A stretch of 64,000 bases of DNA from Endozoicomonas sp. G2_2 (lineage in GTDB: Bacteria > Pseudomonadota > Gammaproteobacteria > Nevskiales > Salinisphaeraceae), in contig NZ_JAGHQU010000007.1 of the NCBI RefSeq assembly GCF_017744135.1, forward strand, positions 1 to 64,000. The letters are read 5' to 3'. The translations under genes were made by a program, and so were the position numbers. Under the pieces are notes generated by a model. The model saw only the letters and a list, made by a program, of their open reading frames with translations. It was not told the origin of the DNA and made no database searches. This document shows positions 34,751 to 42,310 of this stretch, piece by piece. Position 1 is the stretch's first letter; each line of letters begins with the position of its first letter.

Positions 34751-35593
34751 ATGTTCGAAGAACGAGTTCAAAATCTTGAGCAACTAGAAAATGCATTGTT
34801 GAAGCAGCAAGCGAAACGGGAGTCTTTAGCTAGAGACTATGGTGCGCCCGGACCTCTTCTATTCCGAGGGCAGGGTAATGCGGCTTGGCCGTTATCTACC
34901 ACGCTTGAGCGCTATACGAGGCGACAATTTTCGCTTGACGAATATCTCTCTACGCTCGAGAAAATTCAGCCTGTATTGCAGGCGTATACGGGCGAAAGGT
35001 GGGAGGTTCAGCGAGACGAGTTCAAAAAAGAAGTCAGGGTAGATCAACCTCTATCTGAACAGCTAGGCCTGCTCCGCGCGTATCCGCTAATGGTTCATGC
35101 TAGGCATCACGGGTTTCCTTCGCCCTTAATGGATTCGACCGCTAGTCCTTATGTAGCAATGTATTTCGCTTTCGCTAATGCGAATCCGAGCTATCCGATA
35201 TCCGTATACGCTTTTCAAGAAAGTCCGACCGGCGAGAAATACGATAGGAGTAGTGTTCAGCCTCATACATTTGGAAAGAATTCGAGAATTGAAACACTAA
35301 AGCCGAGTGTCGCCTCCCATAAACGTCATTTTATGCAACAAGCGCGGTATACCGTTTGTTTACGCGGGCATGGGCAAAATATGTGGTTCGCAGGACACGA
35401 TGAATTCCTACAGCAATCCGAACCGTACGATGAAATTATTACGCGGTTCGTTTGCCCGAGCGATGTAACAAACCAGGCAATGCAACGCCTTAATCAAATG
35501 AACATCAATGCCTATACACTTTTTGGCAACGAAGAGTCACTATTTGAAACCTTAGCCTTTGACGCGATACGTAATGCGGCAAATTCCTCATGA
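34751..35593 (+). CDS. FRG domain-containing protein
   Basis: A 280-residue FRG-domain protein. The name-giving motif is FRGQ at residues 38-41 within LLFRGQGNAAWPL, and the second block HARHHGFPSPLMDSTASPYVAMYFA spans about 116-140 with His119-His120-Gly and Asp128. The rest continues as alpha/beta sequence. The function of the domain is not settled; family members are often in accessory or defence-type islands. Codon use is AT-richer than all neighbours, signalling horizontal transfer. GGGGATGGG precedes the ATG. Confidence 0.85.
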   Translation: MFEERVQNLEQLENALLKQQAKRESLARDYGAPGPLLFRGQGNAAWPLSTTLERYTRRQFSLDEYLSTLEKIQPVLQAYTGERWEVQRDEFKKEVRVDQPLSEQLGLLRAYPLMVHARHHGFPSPLMDSTASPYVAMYFAFANANPSYPISVYAFQESPTGEKYDRSSVQPHTFGKNSRIETLKPSVASHKRHFMQQARYTVCLRGHGQNMWFAGHDEFLQQSEPYDEIITRFVCPSDVTNQAMQRLNQMNINAYTLFGNEESLFETLAFDAIRNAANSS

Positions 35594-35741
35594 CATCTTG
35601 CGCTTCGAGGTTTAATCAACTCTCTAGGGTTGTAATCGCGTCAGTCCAGATATTGCATCGGAGTCCTAAAGGGGGCAGGCACGAATAAGAGGCTTTGGTT
35701 GGCCAGTTTCGAATCAACCATGCAGCCGAAGTCGACTTGGG

Positions 35742-36345
35742 GTTTCGCGCTGCTGCGCGAGTGTCTTTTATTTGCTTGTCCAAATAAAAGTCACCAAAAC
35801 AAAAGACACCCTGTCTTGCGTCGGCGCTTTGCGCCGATGCCCTGCGCGGCTCCGGCCGCAAGCGGGCCAGCCGGAAACTCGCCGCGCTGCGCGCGACTCA
35901 GACATCCGGCTGTCTTATCCGCTTGCGGCCTCCACTGCTCGGCGCTGCGCCCAAGGGACCCAATACAGGCAAGCTCGCTGTCGCTCGCTCAAGGTCGCGC
36001 TTTTTGTGCCGAATTAGGCGTGCGCCTAATTCGACGAGAACGGAGTCGGTGGGTGCGTTCTGGTTCGGTAGGGGCTTTGGTTTCGGTAGTTGGCCGGGCG
36101 TCTGTATTTGGGCCCCGTTGCGCGGCGACGGAGACGCGCAGCGGTGAAGGGTTTCCGGCGCACTGCGCCGGTGCGGCAAGGTGTTTGAGCATCGCCAAAG
36201 CGATGCGAGTTTTTGCCGCATCCCTTCGCCGCGAGCATCGGAGTGCACCGGCGCGAAGCGTCGGCGCTGTGTTCGGGTGTCTTTTTCCTTTGCTTACTTT
36301 CTTTTGGACAAGCAAAAGAAAGTGAGTCGCACAGCAGTGCGAAAC
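35742..36345. repeat. Structured element with about 100-base inverted arms and covarying hairpins
   Basis: The left arm (35742-35840) and the reverse complement of the right arm (36244-36345) align over their whole length. Each arm has three hairpins in the same order. H1: TCGCGC-TGCT-GCGCGA (35745-35760) against TCGCAC-TGCT-GTGCGA. H2: CTTTTATTTG-CTTGTC-CAAATAAAAG (35765-35790) against an 11-bp stem with the same loop. H3: TCGGCGC-TTT-GCGCCGA (35821-35837) against a 7-bp stem with one wobble. Differences in H1 and H2 stems are compensatory while loops are identical. The roughly 400-base centre carries another nested stem-loop. Confidence 0.75.
35854..35930. repeat. Nested stem-loop inside the structured element
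   Basis: GGCCGCAAGCGG (35854-35865) pairs with CCGCTTGCGGCC (35919-35930), a perfect 12-bp outer stem. Inside it AGCCGGA (35869-35875) pairs with TCCGGCT (35905-35911), and the inner GC-rich loop (around 35882-35895) can fold again. There is no T-run, so it is not a terminator. Confidence 0.7.
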
Positions 36346-36417
36346 AAAAGGTCCGAAGAACTCGTAGGTGGACCAAATACTCGCGACCTAAAACCGCCGA
36401 GTTTTAAGCAGTAACTC

Positions 36418-36615
36418 TCAGGCCGCGATCCCTTCAAGCTGTACCCGATCGATATCGGTCCGCTTGCTCGCATGTTCGAACGTAATGGCGCAAACATTCC
36501 CGGCAGCATCGACATCGAGAATAGTGTTCTCGTCGAGATCCTTCGACTCCGCGATATCGCCAGTCCGGAATTCGATGTAGAGCGTATCGGTGTCCTCGAA
36601 ATACTGTACTTTCAT
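36418..36615 (-). CDS. DUF2283 family protein (putative antitoxin)
   Basis: A 65-residue protein with the DUF2283 pattern: an initial YFEDTDTLYIEF strand pair, then GDIAESKDLDENTILDVDAAGNVCAITFEHAS. The start at 36615 is chosen because the family begins there and the ATG overlaps the upstream stop (ATGA). DUF2283 proteins are often small partners in two-gene modules, and a role as antitoxin to the preceding gene is inferred from the overlap and size. Confidence 0.72.
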   Translation of the reverse strand: MKVQYFEDTDTLYIEFRTGDIAESKDLDENTILDVDAAGNVCAITFEHASKRTDIDRVQLEGIAA

Positions 36616-36848
36616 GGCTTGTACCCGCGGTCGAAGAACGCGTTGTGAACCGTTTCGCGATCGGGAAGCAGGATCACGCGCAGATAGCGATTGTTCGCCT
36701 CCGGAACTGGTGCCCACCGTCGAATACGCCCATCTTGCTGCACGACTTCGCGTTCAGGCGATTCGACGACCCTCTGAATCCATTTGTCGCGTATCTGCGC
36801 TCGATCAGGCCGTGAGCGCGTCGCTTCAAAGTACTTCGTTACTTTCAT
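36612..36848 (-). CDS. Small hypothetical protein paired with DUF2283 (putative toxin)
   Basis: A 78-residue basic protein: MKVTKYFEATRSRPDR, then WIQRVVESPEREVVQQDGRIRRWAPVPE and RYLRVILLPDRETVHNAFFDR. The layout (helix, short strands around GRIRRW, DRETVHNAFFD end) resembles small DUF4258/RelE-like toxins. The gene overlaps the DUF2283 gene by four bases. Both the toxin assignment and the pairing are inferences; the gene order toxin-then-antitoxin is the less common one. Confidence 0.6.
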   Translation of the reverse strand: MKVTKYFEATRSRPDRAQIRDKWIQRVVESPEREVVQQDGRIRRWAPVPEANNRYLRVILLPDRETVHNAFFDRGYKP

Positions 36849-36933
36849 CGCCGTCTAGTTCACGTCAGCAAACGCCGCCAGCCCGGGATTCAAGTGGCCC
36901 ACGCGATAACGCGCGATACGGTTGCCGAGAAAT

Positions 36934-37593
36934 TTAGCGCGGTCCGCCGAGCCGGTCTCGCAGCTGAGCGTTTTCTACCTCCAACTCTCTCACCCGCGCC
37001 TCCAACTCAGCAATCCGCCCCCGCGAAGCACCCCCATCGCCACGCCCGGCCGCCGCCTTCTCGGCATGCGCCGCCATATCCACCGGCCCACAAAGCTGAT
37101 GCATCAACTCGGCTTCCTTGCGCCCGGGCGTACGCGGCAGCTGCACGAGCAGGGCGCTGTCGTCGTCGCCCATCAGTTCCGCGACCGCAGCGGTTACGGC
37201 GGCGTTATCCTCGAAGGTATGCAAGCGCCCGCTGCGGGCACGCAGTTCGCCGGGCGTCTGCGGGCCGCGCAGCAGCAATAGCGTGAGCACGGCGTATTGG
37301 GCGCGGCTCAGCTGCAGGTCGTTGTAGGTGGTGTTGCACAGGCGCTGCTTGTACTTCTCCACGCCGTTCTTGAAGTTCTCCTCGACGTGCACGAGGCTGC
37401 GATCGCGCAGGGCGCGGGCGGCGTGCTGCACTTCGGCGGGCTTGAGCGCCATCACGGGCTCGCGGGCGGATTTCTGGTTGGCCGCGTTGGTGAGCGCGTT
37501 GAGCGTGAGCGGGTATTGATCCGGCGTGGTGACGGATTTCTCCATTAGGCAGCCGATGACGCGGGCTTCGGTGGCGGTGAGCTGGGGCAGCAT
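36934..37593 (-). CDS. yceH: YceH family protein (DUF480)
   Basis: A 219-residue winged-helix protein of the YceH/DUF480 family. It opens TATEARVIGCLMEKSVTTPDQYPLTLNALTNAANQKSAREPV (split over residues 6-47), the family signature, and continues with LSRAQYAVLTLLLLRGPQTPGELRAR in the second winged helix. The C-terminus (about 185-215) is a short coiled coil (AELEARVRELEVENAQLRDRL split). The function is unknown. A structured repeat starts 55 bases upstream of its start, close enough to affect its promoter. Confidence 0.9.
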   Translation of the reverse strand: MLPQLTATEARVIGCLMEKSVTTPDQYPLTLNALTNAANQKSAREPVMALKPAEVQHAARALRDRSLVHVEENFKNGVEKYKQRLCNTTYNDLQLSRAQYAVLTLLLLRGPQTPGELRARSGRLHTFEDNAAVTAAVAELMGDDDSALLVQLPRTPGRKEAELMHQLCGPVDMAAHAEKAAAGRGDGGASRGRIAELEARVRELEVENAQLRDRLGGPR

Positions 37594-37647
37594 GGGTCTC
37601 TCGCAGACGTGGAAATCGACAACGGCGCGCGATGCGCGGCTTCGAGT

Positions 37648-37920
37648 TTAGGGGCTGTTGCCGTTTCATACGAGTCCGCGCCAAGGGCTGTTTTACGGCA
37701 ACACGAGGCGTAGTACGCGCTGCGCAGTCATTCTGCGCAAGCGTGCTAGAACGATGGATTGCCGTAAAACAGCCCTTGTCCCGAAGGGTTGGGCCGCAAA
37801 TCGCCTTCTGCGGCGTTGCGAGTCTTGATCGTGGCTCGCCACGACCTTCAACTCGCGCCTTGCAGAACACGATTTGCGGACGCCAACGCGGCGCTCGCAT
37901 GAAACGGCAACAGCCCCTAA
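37648..37920. mobile_element. MITE-like element of nested inverted repeats
   Basis: A 22-bp perfect terminal inverted repeat (TTAGGGGCTGTTGCCGTTTC... at 37648-37669 and its complement at 37899-37920) encloses two long hairpins. The first has a 20-bp perfect stem (37682-37701 with 37759-37778) and an inner 7-bp TGCGCAG/CTGCGCA stem. The second is closed by CCGCAAATCG/CGATTTGCGG (37794-37803 with 37870-37879) with further inner pairing around GTGGC-TC-GCCAC. A TA dinucleotide flanks the GGGG...CCCC core at both ends, as after insertion at TA. It encodes no transposase, so it would be non-autonomous. Confidence 0.7.
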
Positions 37921-37952
37921 CGTCTGTCGGGCACGGCCATGGGCACACGCGT

Positions 37953-37990
37953 TAAAAAGAAAACGCCCGGACCGCAGGACGGTGCCGGGC
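37953..37990 (-). terminator. Rho-independent terminator after symporter gene
   Basis: On the minus strand GCCCGG...ACCG / CGGT...CCGGGC with a TCCTG loop is followed by GTTTTCTTTTT. It lies about 40 bases after the stop of the sodium-solute symporter gene and ends that operon. Confidence 0.85.
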
Positions 37991-38028
37991 GAAGCGGGTT
38001 GCCTTAGCGCCGCTCGGGCGCGTTGGCG

Positions 38029-39627
38029 TCAGAGGCCGAGCTGGACGAAGAAATAGCCCCATAGCCCGCCGGCGACGGCGAGCATGACGAACAGCGCGAG
38101 CCACACGCGGCGGTATTCGCGGATCAGCGTGGCGCCGGAGGAATCGGCATCGAGGAAACGCCCGATGGTGATCTCGGCCATGCGCTGGCCCTGCATTTCC
38201 TCGAAGCGCTCGATCTCGTAGCCGCTCGGGTTGCGCACGACGCACATCACGACCAGCGTGATCGTACCCAGCGCGAAGGCCATCATCAGGTTGTCGATGC
38301 CGGCGGGGTAGGCAATCAGCGCGTGGCGTTCGAGTTCACCCAGCAGGATGAAGCTGATCGAGCCGACCAGCATGCAGGACAGCACGGCCGCGGCGTTGGT
38401 GCGCCGCCACTGCATGGCGGCGACAATCGTGGGCAGCCAGGCGACCGCGAAGATCGAACCGGCGTAGATGGAGATCCAGTAGATGCCGGCCGGCCGGGCG
38501 ATGGCGATCACGCAGACGATGATCGACACGATAACCTGCGAAATGCGGCCGGCGAGCACGCTGCGTTGTTCGCTCAGCTTCTTCTCGAACAGCTTTTCGT
38601 AGAGATCGCGGGCCAGGGCAAAACCCGTGAGCACGAACAGCGTGGACGCCGTGGACATGATCGAGGCCATGAGACCGGCCAGGCCCACGCCGGCGAGTAC
38701 CGGGTTGGTGTGGTCCATGAAGCCGACGATCATGGCGCGGTCGGCCGGCTCGATACCCGGCTGGATCACCTGCATCGCGCCCGCGGCGAGATACACCATC
38801 AGCTGCATGGCCGGGGCGAAGAACACGCCGATGATGGCGACCTTGAGGATCACGAAATCGTTCTTGGCCGGGAACACGCGCGACACCAGCGCCGGCGTGC
38901 AGGCAAAGAACAGAATCCACACCAGAAACTGCGAGATCGACCAGCTCAGCGCGCGATCGTCGGCGCCGGCCAGCGTCCAGTAGCCGGGCAACGTATCGCT
39001 CAAGCCGCGCAGGTTCTCCATGCCTGCCTGGCCGATGAGCATGGGCGAGATCACGAACGCGATCGCCAGCATGGTGAAGAACATCATGGTGTCGGTGTAG
39101 ACCACGCCATACATGCCCGACAGGCTGCAGAAGATCATCAGCGCGAAGGTGAAGGCGATGATGATCGCCGGAAAGGGCACGTCGATGATCTCGGCGAGCA
39201 CGAGCCCCGCGCCGATCAGCTGGATGATGCCGTAGCCGAGCAGGCCGATCACCATGAGAATGAGCGCGACCACGCTCACCCACTTGTTATTGAAGCGCCG
39301 ATCGAAGAAATCCATCATCGTTCGGCATTCCATGGCCTTCATCTTGCGCCCGATCCAGACCACGGCGATGAGCGTGCCCAGCCACGCGCCGAACGAGCCC
39401 AGCGCGCCGATCACCAGCGGGCCTTCGCTGTAGGAGATGCCGGCGATGCCCATGAGCGTGACCGCGCTCAGAAAGGTCGCGGCCAGCGTGCCGGTGAGCA
39501 GCAGCGTCGAGCCCTGTTCGCCCATCACGTAGAAATCGTCGCGGTTCTTGATGAAGCGGGTCAGGCCGGCGGCCACCAGCACATAAGCGGCCAGCACGGT
39601 GACGAAGATGACGAGCGTGATGTTCAT
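38029..39627 (-). CDS. Sodium:solute symporter family protein
   Basis: A 532-residue inner-membrane SSS transporter with about thirteen hydrophobic segments. Family features include the start ITLVIFVTVLAAYVLVAAGLT, FYVMGEQGSTLLLTGTLAATFLSAVTLMG (residues 32-60, the SSS core helix), a YGIIQLIGAGLVLAEI helix, SGMYGVVYTDTMMFFTM near 170, and GLMASIMSTASTLFVLTGFALARDLYEKL near 320-348 carrying the Na2 site Ser residues. The substrate is unknown; the co-located amidohydrolase suggests a carbamoyl- or ureido-compound. It lies downstream of a 50-residue membrane peptide gene and the amidohydrolase gene. Confidence 0.9.
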   Translation of the reverse strand: MNITLVIFVTVLAAYVLVAAGLTRFIKNRDDFYVMGEQGSTLLLTGTLAATFLSAVTLMGIAGISYSEGPLVIGALGSFGAWLGTLIAVVWIGRKMKAMECRTMMDFFDRRFNNKWVSVVALILMVIGLLGYGIIQLIGAGLVLAEIIDVPFPAIIIAFTFALMIFCSLSGMYGVVYTDTMMFFTMLAIAFVISPMLIGQAGMENLRGLSDTLPGYWTLAGADDRALSWSISQFLVWILFFACTPALVSRVFPAKNDFVILKVAIIGVFFAPAMQLMVYLAAGAMQVIQPGIEPADRAMIVGFMDHTNPVLAGVGLAGLMASIMSTASTLFVLTGFALARDLYEKLFEKKLSEQRSVLAGRISQVIVSIIVCVIAIARPAGIYWISIYAGSIFAVAWLPTIVAAMQWRRTNAAAVLSCMLVGSISFILLGELERHALIAYPAGIDNLMMAFALGTITLVVMCVVRNPSGYEIERFEEMQGQRMAEITIGRFLDADSSGATLIREYRRVWLALFVMLAVAGGLWGYFFVQLGL

Positions 39628-39664
39628 GGTGGGGCCTCGTGTTCGATGACGATGCGCTGCGGCC

Positions 39665-39817
39665 TCAGCCGCGCTTGTGGGCGTCGCGCTCGCGCTTGAG
39701 GCGCGTGATGGTGGGGCGGTATTCGCGCAGCAGGATCACGCCCACGACCACACAGCAGATCACCGTGGTGAGCAGGGCATTGCCGAACAGCATCAGAACG
39801 TAGGGGTTGAAATCCAT
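39665..39817 (-). CDS. Small single-pass membrane protein
   Basis: A 50-residue protein with one membrane segment (VLMLFGNALLTTVICCVVVGVILL, split about residues 7-30) and a basic C-terminal tail (REYRPTITRLKRERDAHKRG end). GGAGAT precedes the ATG. It sits between the amidohydrolase and symporter genes on the same strand, with gaps of about 56 and 37 bases, so an accessory subunit of the symporter is plausible, as seen for other SSS carriers with small partners. Too small for confident family assignment. Confidence 0.6.
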   Translation of the reverse strand: MDFNPYVLMLFGNALLTTVICCVVVGVILLREYRPTITRLKRERDAHKRG

Positions 39818-39873
39818 CGGGATCTCCAGTGTTTCGTCGCCGGCGCGTCGTGGCGGGCGATTGGGCAGTGGGC

Positions 39874-41094
39874 TCAGGCGCGGCCGGCGCGCGCGAGCAC
39901 GGCGTTGAGCAGCACGTCGGCGCCGATCTTCGCGTGCTCGGGTTCGATCGATTCGGCCTCGTGATGGCTCAGCCCGTCGGCGCAGGGAATGAAGATCATC
40001 GCCGTGGGGCAGTGCCGTGCCAAATTGAAGGCATCGTGGCCGGCGCCGCTGATGATGTCCTGCCAGTCGCATTCGAGTGCTGCGGCGGCCTTGCGAACCC
40101 GGGCCACGCAGTCGTGGTTGAAGGGCAGGGCCGGGCTGCGCCAGTGCACGGACAGCGAATACTCGACGCCGCGGCGGCGGGCGATGCCGTCGAACAGGTC
40201 GCGCAGATCGTCGATTGCGGTATCCACGACGGCATCCTGCGGGTGGCGCAGGTCGAGGGTGAAATGCAGATCGCCGGCGATGGTGTTGCGTGAACCGTTG
40301 GGCACGTGCATTTCGCCCACCGTGGCCAGCAGCCCGGGCGTTTCGCTCACGCGGTACTCGAGCACGCGCACGAATTCGGCCGCGGCGAACATGCCGTCGC
40401 GGCGTGCCGGCATGGGCGTGGTGCCGGCATGCGCGGCCGACCCGCTGATCTGCACGTCCAGCCAGCGGATCGCCTGCCCGCCGGTGACCACCCCCACGGT
40501 GTGTCCGTTGTCCTCGAGCACCGGGCCCTGTTCGATATGCAGCTCGAAATAGGCATCGAGCTCGCGGGCGAGGGGCGTGTCGCCGGCCTGGTCGATCGCG
40601 GCTAGGCTGTCGGCGACGGAAATGTCGTCGGCGTCGGTTCGCGCCAGGCCGTCGTCCAGCGGCATCGCCCCGGTGAACACGGCAGAGCCGAGCATGGCCG
40701 GTGTGAAGCGCGCACCTTCCTCGTTGGTCCAGTTCGCGATTTCCAGCGGGGCCAGGGTGTCGATGTTCTGGTCGTTGAGCGTGCGCACGGCTTCCAGCGC
40801 CGCGAGTACGCCGAGCACGCCGTCGAAACGCCCGCCCTTGGGCTGGGTGTCGAGATGGCTGCCCAGTATGACCGGCGCGCGATCCTCGCGGCCGGCGCGG
40901 CGGGCGAACAGGTTGCCGATGGCATCGCGCGCAATCGTGAGGCCTGCGGCTTCGGCCCATTCCACGAACAGTGCGCGCGCGGCTGCGTCTTCGCCGCTCA
41001 GGGCCAGCCGGCTGCTGCCGCCGTTGGCGGTCGCGCCGATTGCGGCCATGGCCATCAGGCTGTCCCACAGTCGTCGGCCGTCGGTTTCGAGCAT
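39874..41094 (-). CDS. M20 family amidohydrolase (N-carbamoyl amino acid/allantoate hydrolase type)
   Basis: A 406-residue metal-dependent amidase of the hydantoinase/carbamoylase group. Metal ligands are visible as His80 (GSHLDT), Asp91 (RFDGVLG), Glu125-Glu126 (NEEGARF) and His186 (ELHIEQGPVLE), with the distal His in LSHHEAE near the C-terminus. The dimerisation domain carries GSAAHAGTTPMPARRD. It would hydrolyse an N-carbamoyl or ureido bond taken up by the adjacent symporter. The gene is first in a three-gene unit divergent from a LysR regulator. Confidence 0.9.
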   Translation of the reverse strand: MLETDGRRLWDSLMAMAAIGATANGGSSRLALSGEDAAARALFVEWAEAAGLTIARDAIGNLFARRAGREDRAPVILGSHLDTQPKGGRFDGVLGVLAALEAVRTLNDQNIDTLAPLEIANWTNEEGARFTPAMLGSAVFTGAMPLDDGLARTDADDISVADSLAAIDQAGDTPLARELDAYFELHIEQGPVLEDNGHTVGVVTGGQAIRWLDVQISGSAAHAGTTPMPARRDGMFAAAEFVRVLEYRVSETPGLLATVGEMHVPNGSRNTIAGDLHFTLDLRHPQDAVVDTAIDDLRDLFDGIARRRGVEYSLSVHWRSPALPFNHDCVARVRKAAAALECDWQDIISGAGHDAFNLARHCPTAMIFIPCADGLSHHEAESIEPEHAKIGADVLLNAVLARAGRA

Positions 41095-41337
41095 CGAGAG
41101 TCCCGTGATCTGGCACGCGCCGGCACAGGCGGCGGTGGTGGTGCGTTATCGGTTGTGGCGATCCCCCGGATCGCGGCGCGGCGTGGCGCGACGGGCCGTC
41201 GCGAGCGTCTCGTGCCCTCGGCGTCGAGCGCGGCCCGTGTTTCATCTAGCGGCAGAAACCATTAATTAGTCAAAGCACGCGATATTATTCTGATCATCAC
41301 TCGTGCTAATAATTCGAAAAGCCGACCAGGCAAGACG
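41095..41337. promoter_or_regulatory. Divergent promoter region of amidohydrolase operon and LysR gene
   Basis: A 243-base intergenic region. Near the LysR start (41262-41320) it turns strongly AT-rich and contains AGCACG and CGTGCT half-sites flanked by AATTAGT/CTAATAATT (about 41266-41317), forming an interrupted dyad of the kind bound by LysR proteins. The site is a plausible operator for the divergent pair. Assignment is by position and symmetry only. Confidence 0.4.
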
Positions 41338-42303
41338 ATGGACGAACCGACCCACGAAACCCCGGGCAGCGCGCTCGGCCATGGCCAGCGCGCGCTGGCC
41401 GCGCGTCTGGACTGGAACCTCATCCGCACCTATCTCGTGGTGGCAGAAGAGCTGCACCTGAGCCGCGCCGCGGCCCGGCTGTTCGTGACCCAGCCGGCGG
41501 TGAGTCAGGCGATCAAGCGCTTGCAGGGCCAGCTCGGCTATACGCTGATCAAGCGGCGCGGGCCGCGTATCGCGCTCACCGCCGCCGGCGAGGAGGTCTA
41601 TCGCATCGCGCGCAGCGTATTCGTGGACGTCTCCAGCCTGGAGATGCCGGCGCGCGGTGCAGATGAACAGGTCGTCGGGCGGGTGAAACTGCTCAGCGTG
41701 AGCCGCGTGCATTCGGCGCGTTACAACCGGTTTCTCGTGGATTTTCATCGCCGCCATCCGCGCGTGGAACTCGAGATCGAGGTGATGCGGGGTCACGATC
41801 TACTCTTGGCGCTGCGCCAGAACACCGCCTCGTTCGGCATCGGCCTGTGCCGGGTGCCCACGCCGCAGATCGAGCGCCGTCTGATCATTCCGCAGCGCTA
41901 CGCGCTGTTCTGTGGCCAGTCCCATCGGCTCTACGCGGCGCGGCATATCGATATCGATACGCTGCTGCAGGAGGATCTGGTGACCTTCACCGGCGACCAT
42001 CTCGGCGACACGCTCTCGCCGCTGACGCTGTTTCGCGAGAACCACGGCTTCCAGGGGCGGTTGGCGGCGTCGTCGTCGAACCTCGAAGAGGTCTGCCGCC
42101 TGATCCTGTGCGGCTACGGCATCGGCTTTTTGCCGGAAGACGCGTTTCGCCGCGAGACCGAAACCGGGCTGCTGCGCAAGCTGCCGCCGGAAGAGGGCCT
42201 CGCCGACGTGGATATCCATCTGCTCTGGAACAGCGAGCGGCCGCTGCGTAGCGCCGAAGCGGTGTTTCGCGACGAGCTGCTGGCGGCTTTCGACGCCGGT
42301 TGA
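41338..42303 (+). CDS. LysR family transcriptional regulator
   Basis: A 321-residue LysR regulator. The winged HTH covers about residues 20-80: WNLIRTYLVVAEELHLSRAAARLFVTQPAVSQAIKRLQGQLG, with the LysR-typical AVSQAIKRLE-like recognition helix and LIKRRGPRIALTAAGEEVY wing. The effector-binding domain follows from 110. Divergent orientation next to the amidohydrolase/symporter operon makes it the likely regulator of that operon. The ligand is probably the transported compound or its product (inference). Confidence 0.9.
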   Translation: MDEPTHETPGSALGHGQRALAARLDWNLIRTYLVVAEELHLSRAAARLFVTQPAVSQAIKRLQGQLGYTLIKRRGPRIALTAAGEEVYRIARSVFVDVSSLEMPARGADEQVVGRVKLLSVSRVHSARYNRFLVDFHRRHPRVELEIEVMRGHDLLLALRQNTASFGIGLCRVPTPQIERRLIIPQRYALFCGQSHRLYAARHIDIDTLLQEDLVTFTGDHLGDTLSPLTLFRENHGFQGRLAASSSNLEEVCRLILCGYGIGFLPEDAFRRETETGLLRKLPPEEGLADVDIHLLWNSERPLRSAEAVFRDELLAAFDAG

Positions 42304-42310
42304 AGTGCGG

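Larger units (their letters stand above)
35594..36417. other. Non-coding stretch containing structured repeat element
   Basis: No credible gene is found in these 824 bases, although long open frames exist on both strands as a by-product of inverted structure. The central 600 bases form the inverted-repeat element described separately. Its flanks (35594-35741 and 36346-36417) show nothing recognisable. Confidence 0.6.

Noticed and set aside
34547-34783. 78-residue minus-strand frame upstream of the FRG gene
   Set aside because: No RBS, overlaps the FRG start, and composition looks random.
35699-36325. 208-residue plus-strand frame and overlapping minus-strand frames in the structured element
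   Set aside because: They follow from the inverted arms and GC-rich stems; there is no start signal and no recognisable domain.
37632-37955. 107-residue frame across the MITE-like element
   Set aside because: It simply spans the inverted repeats; no RBS or homologous features.
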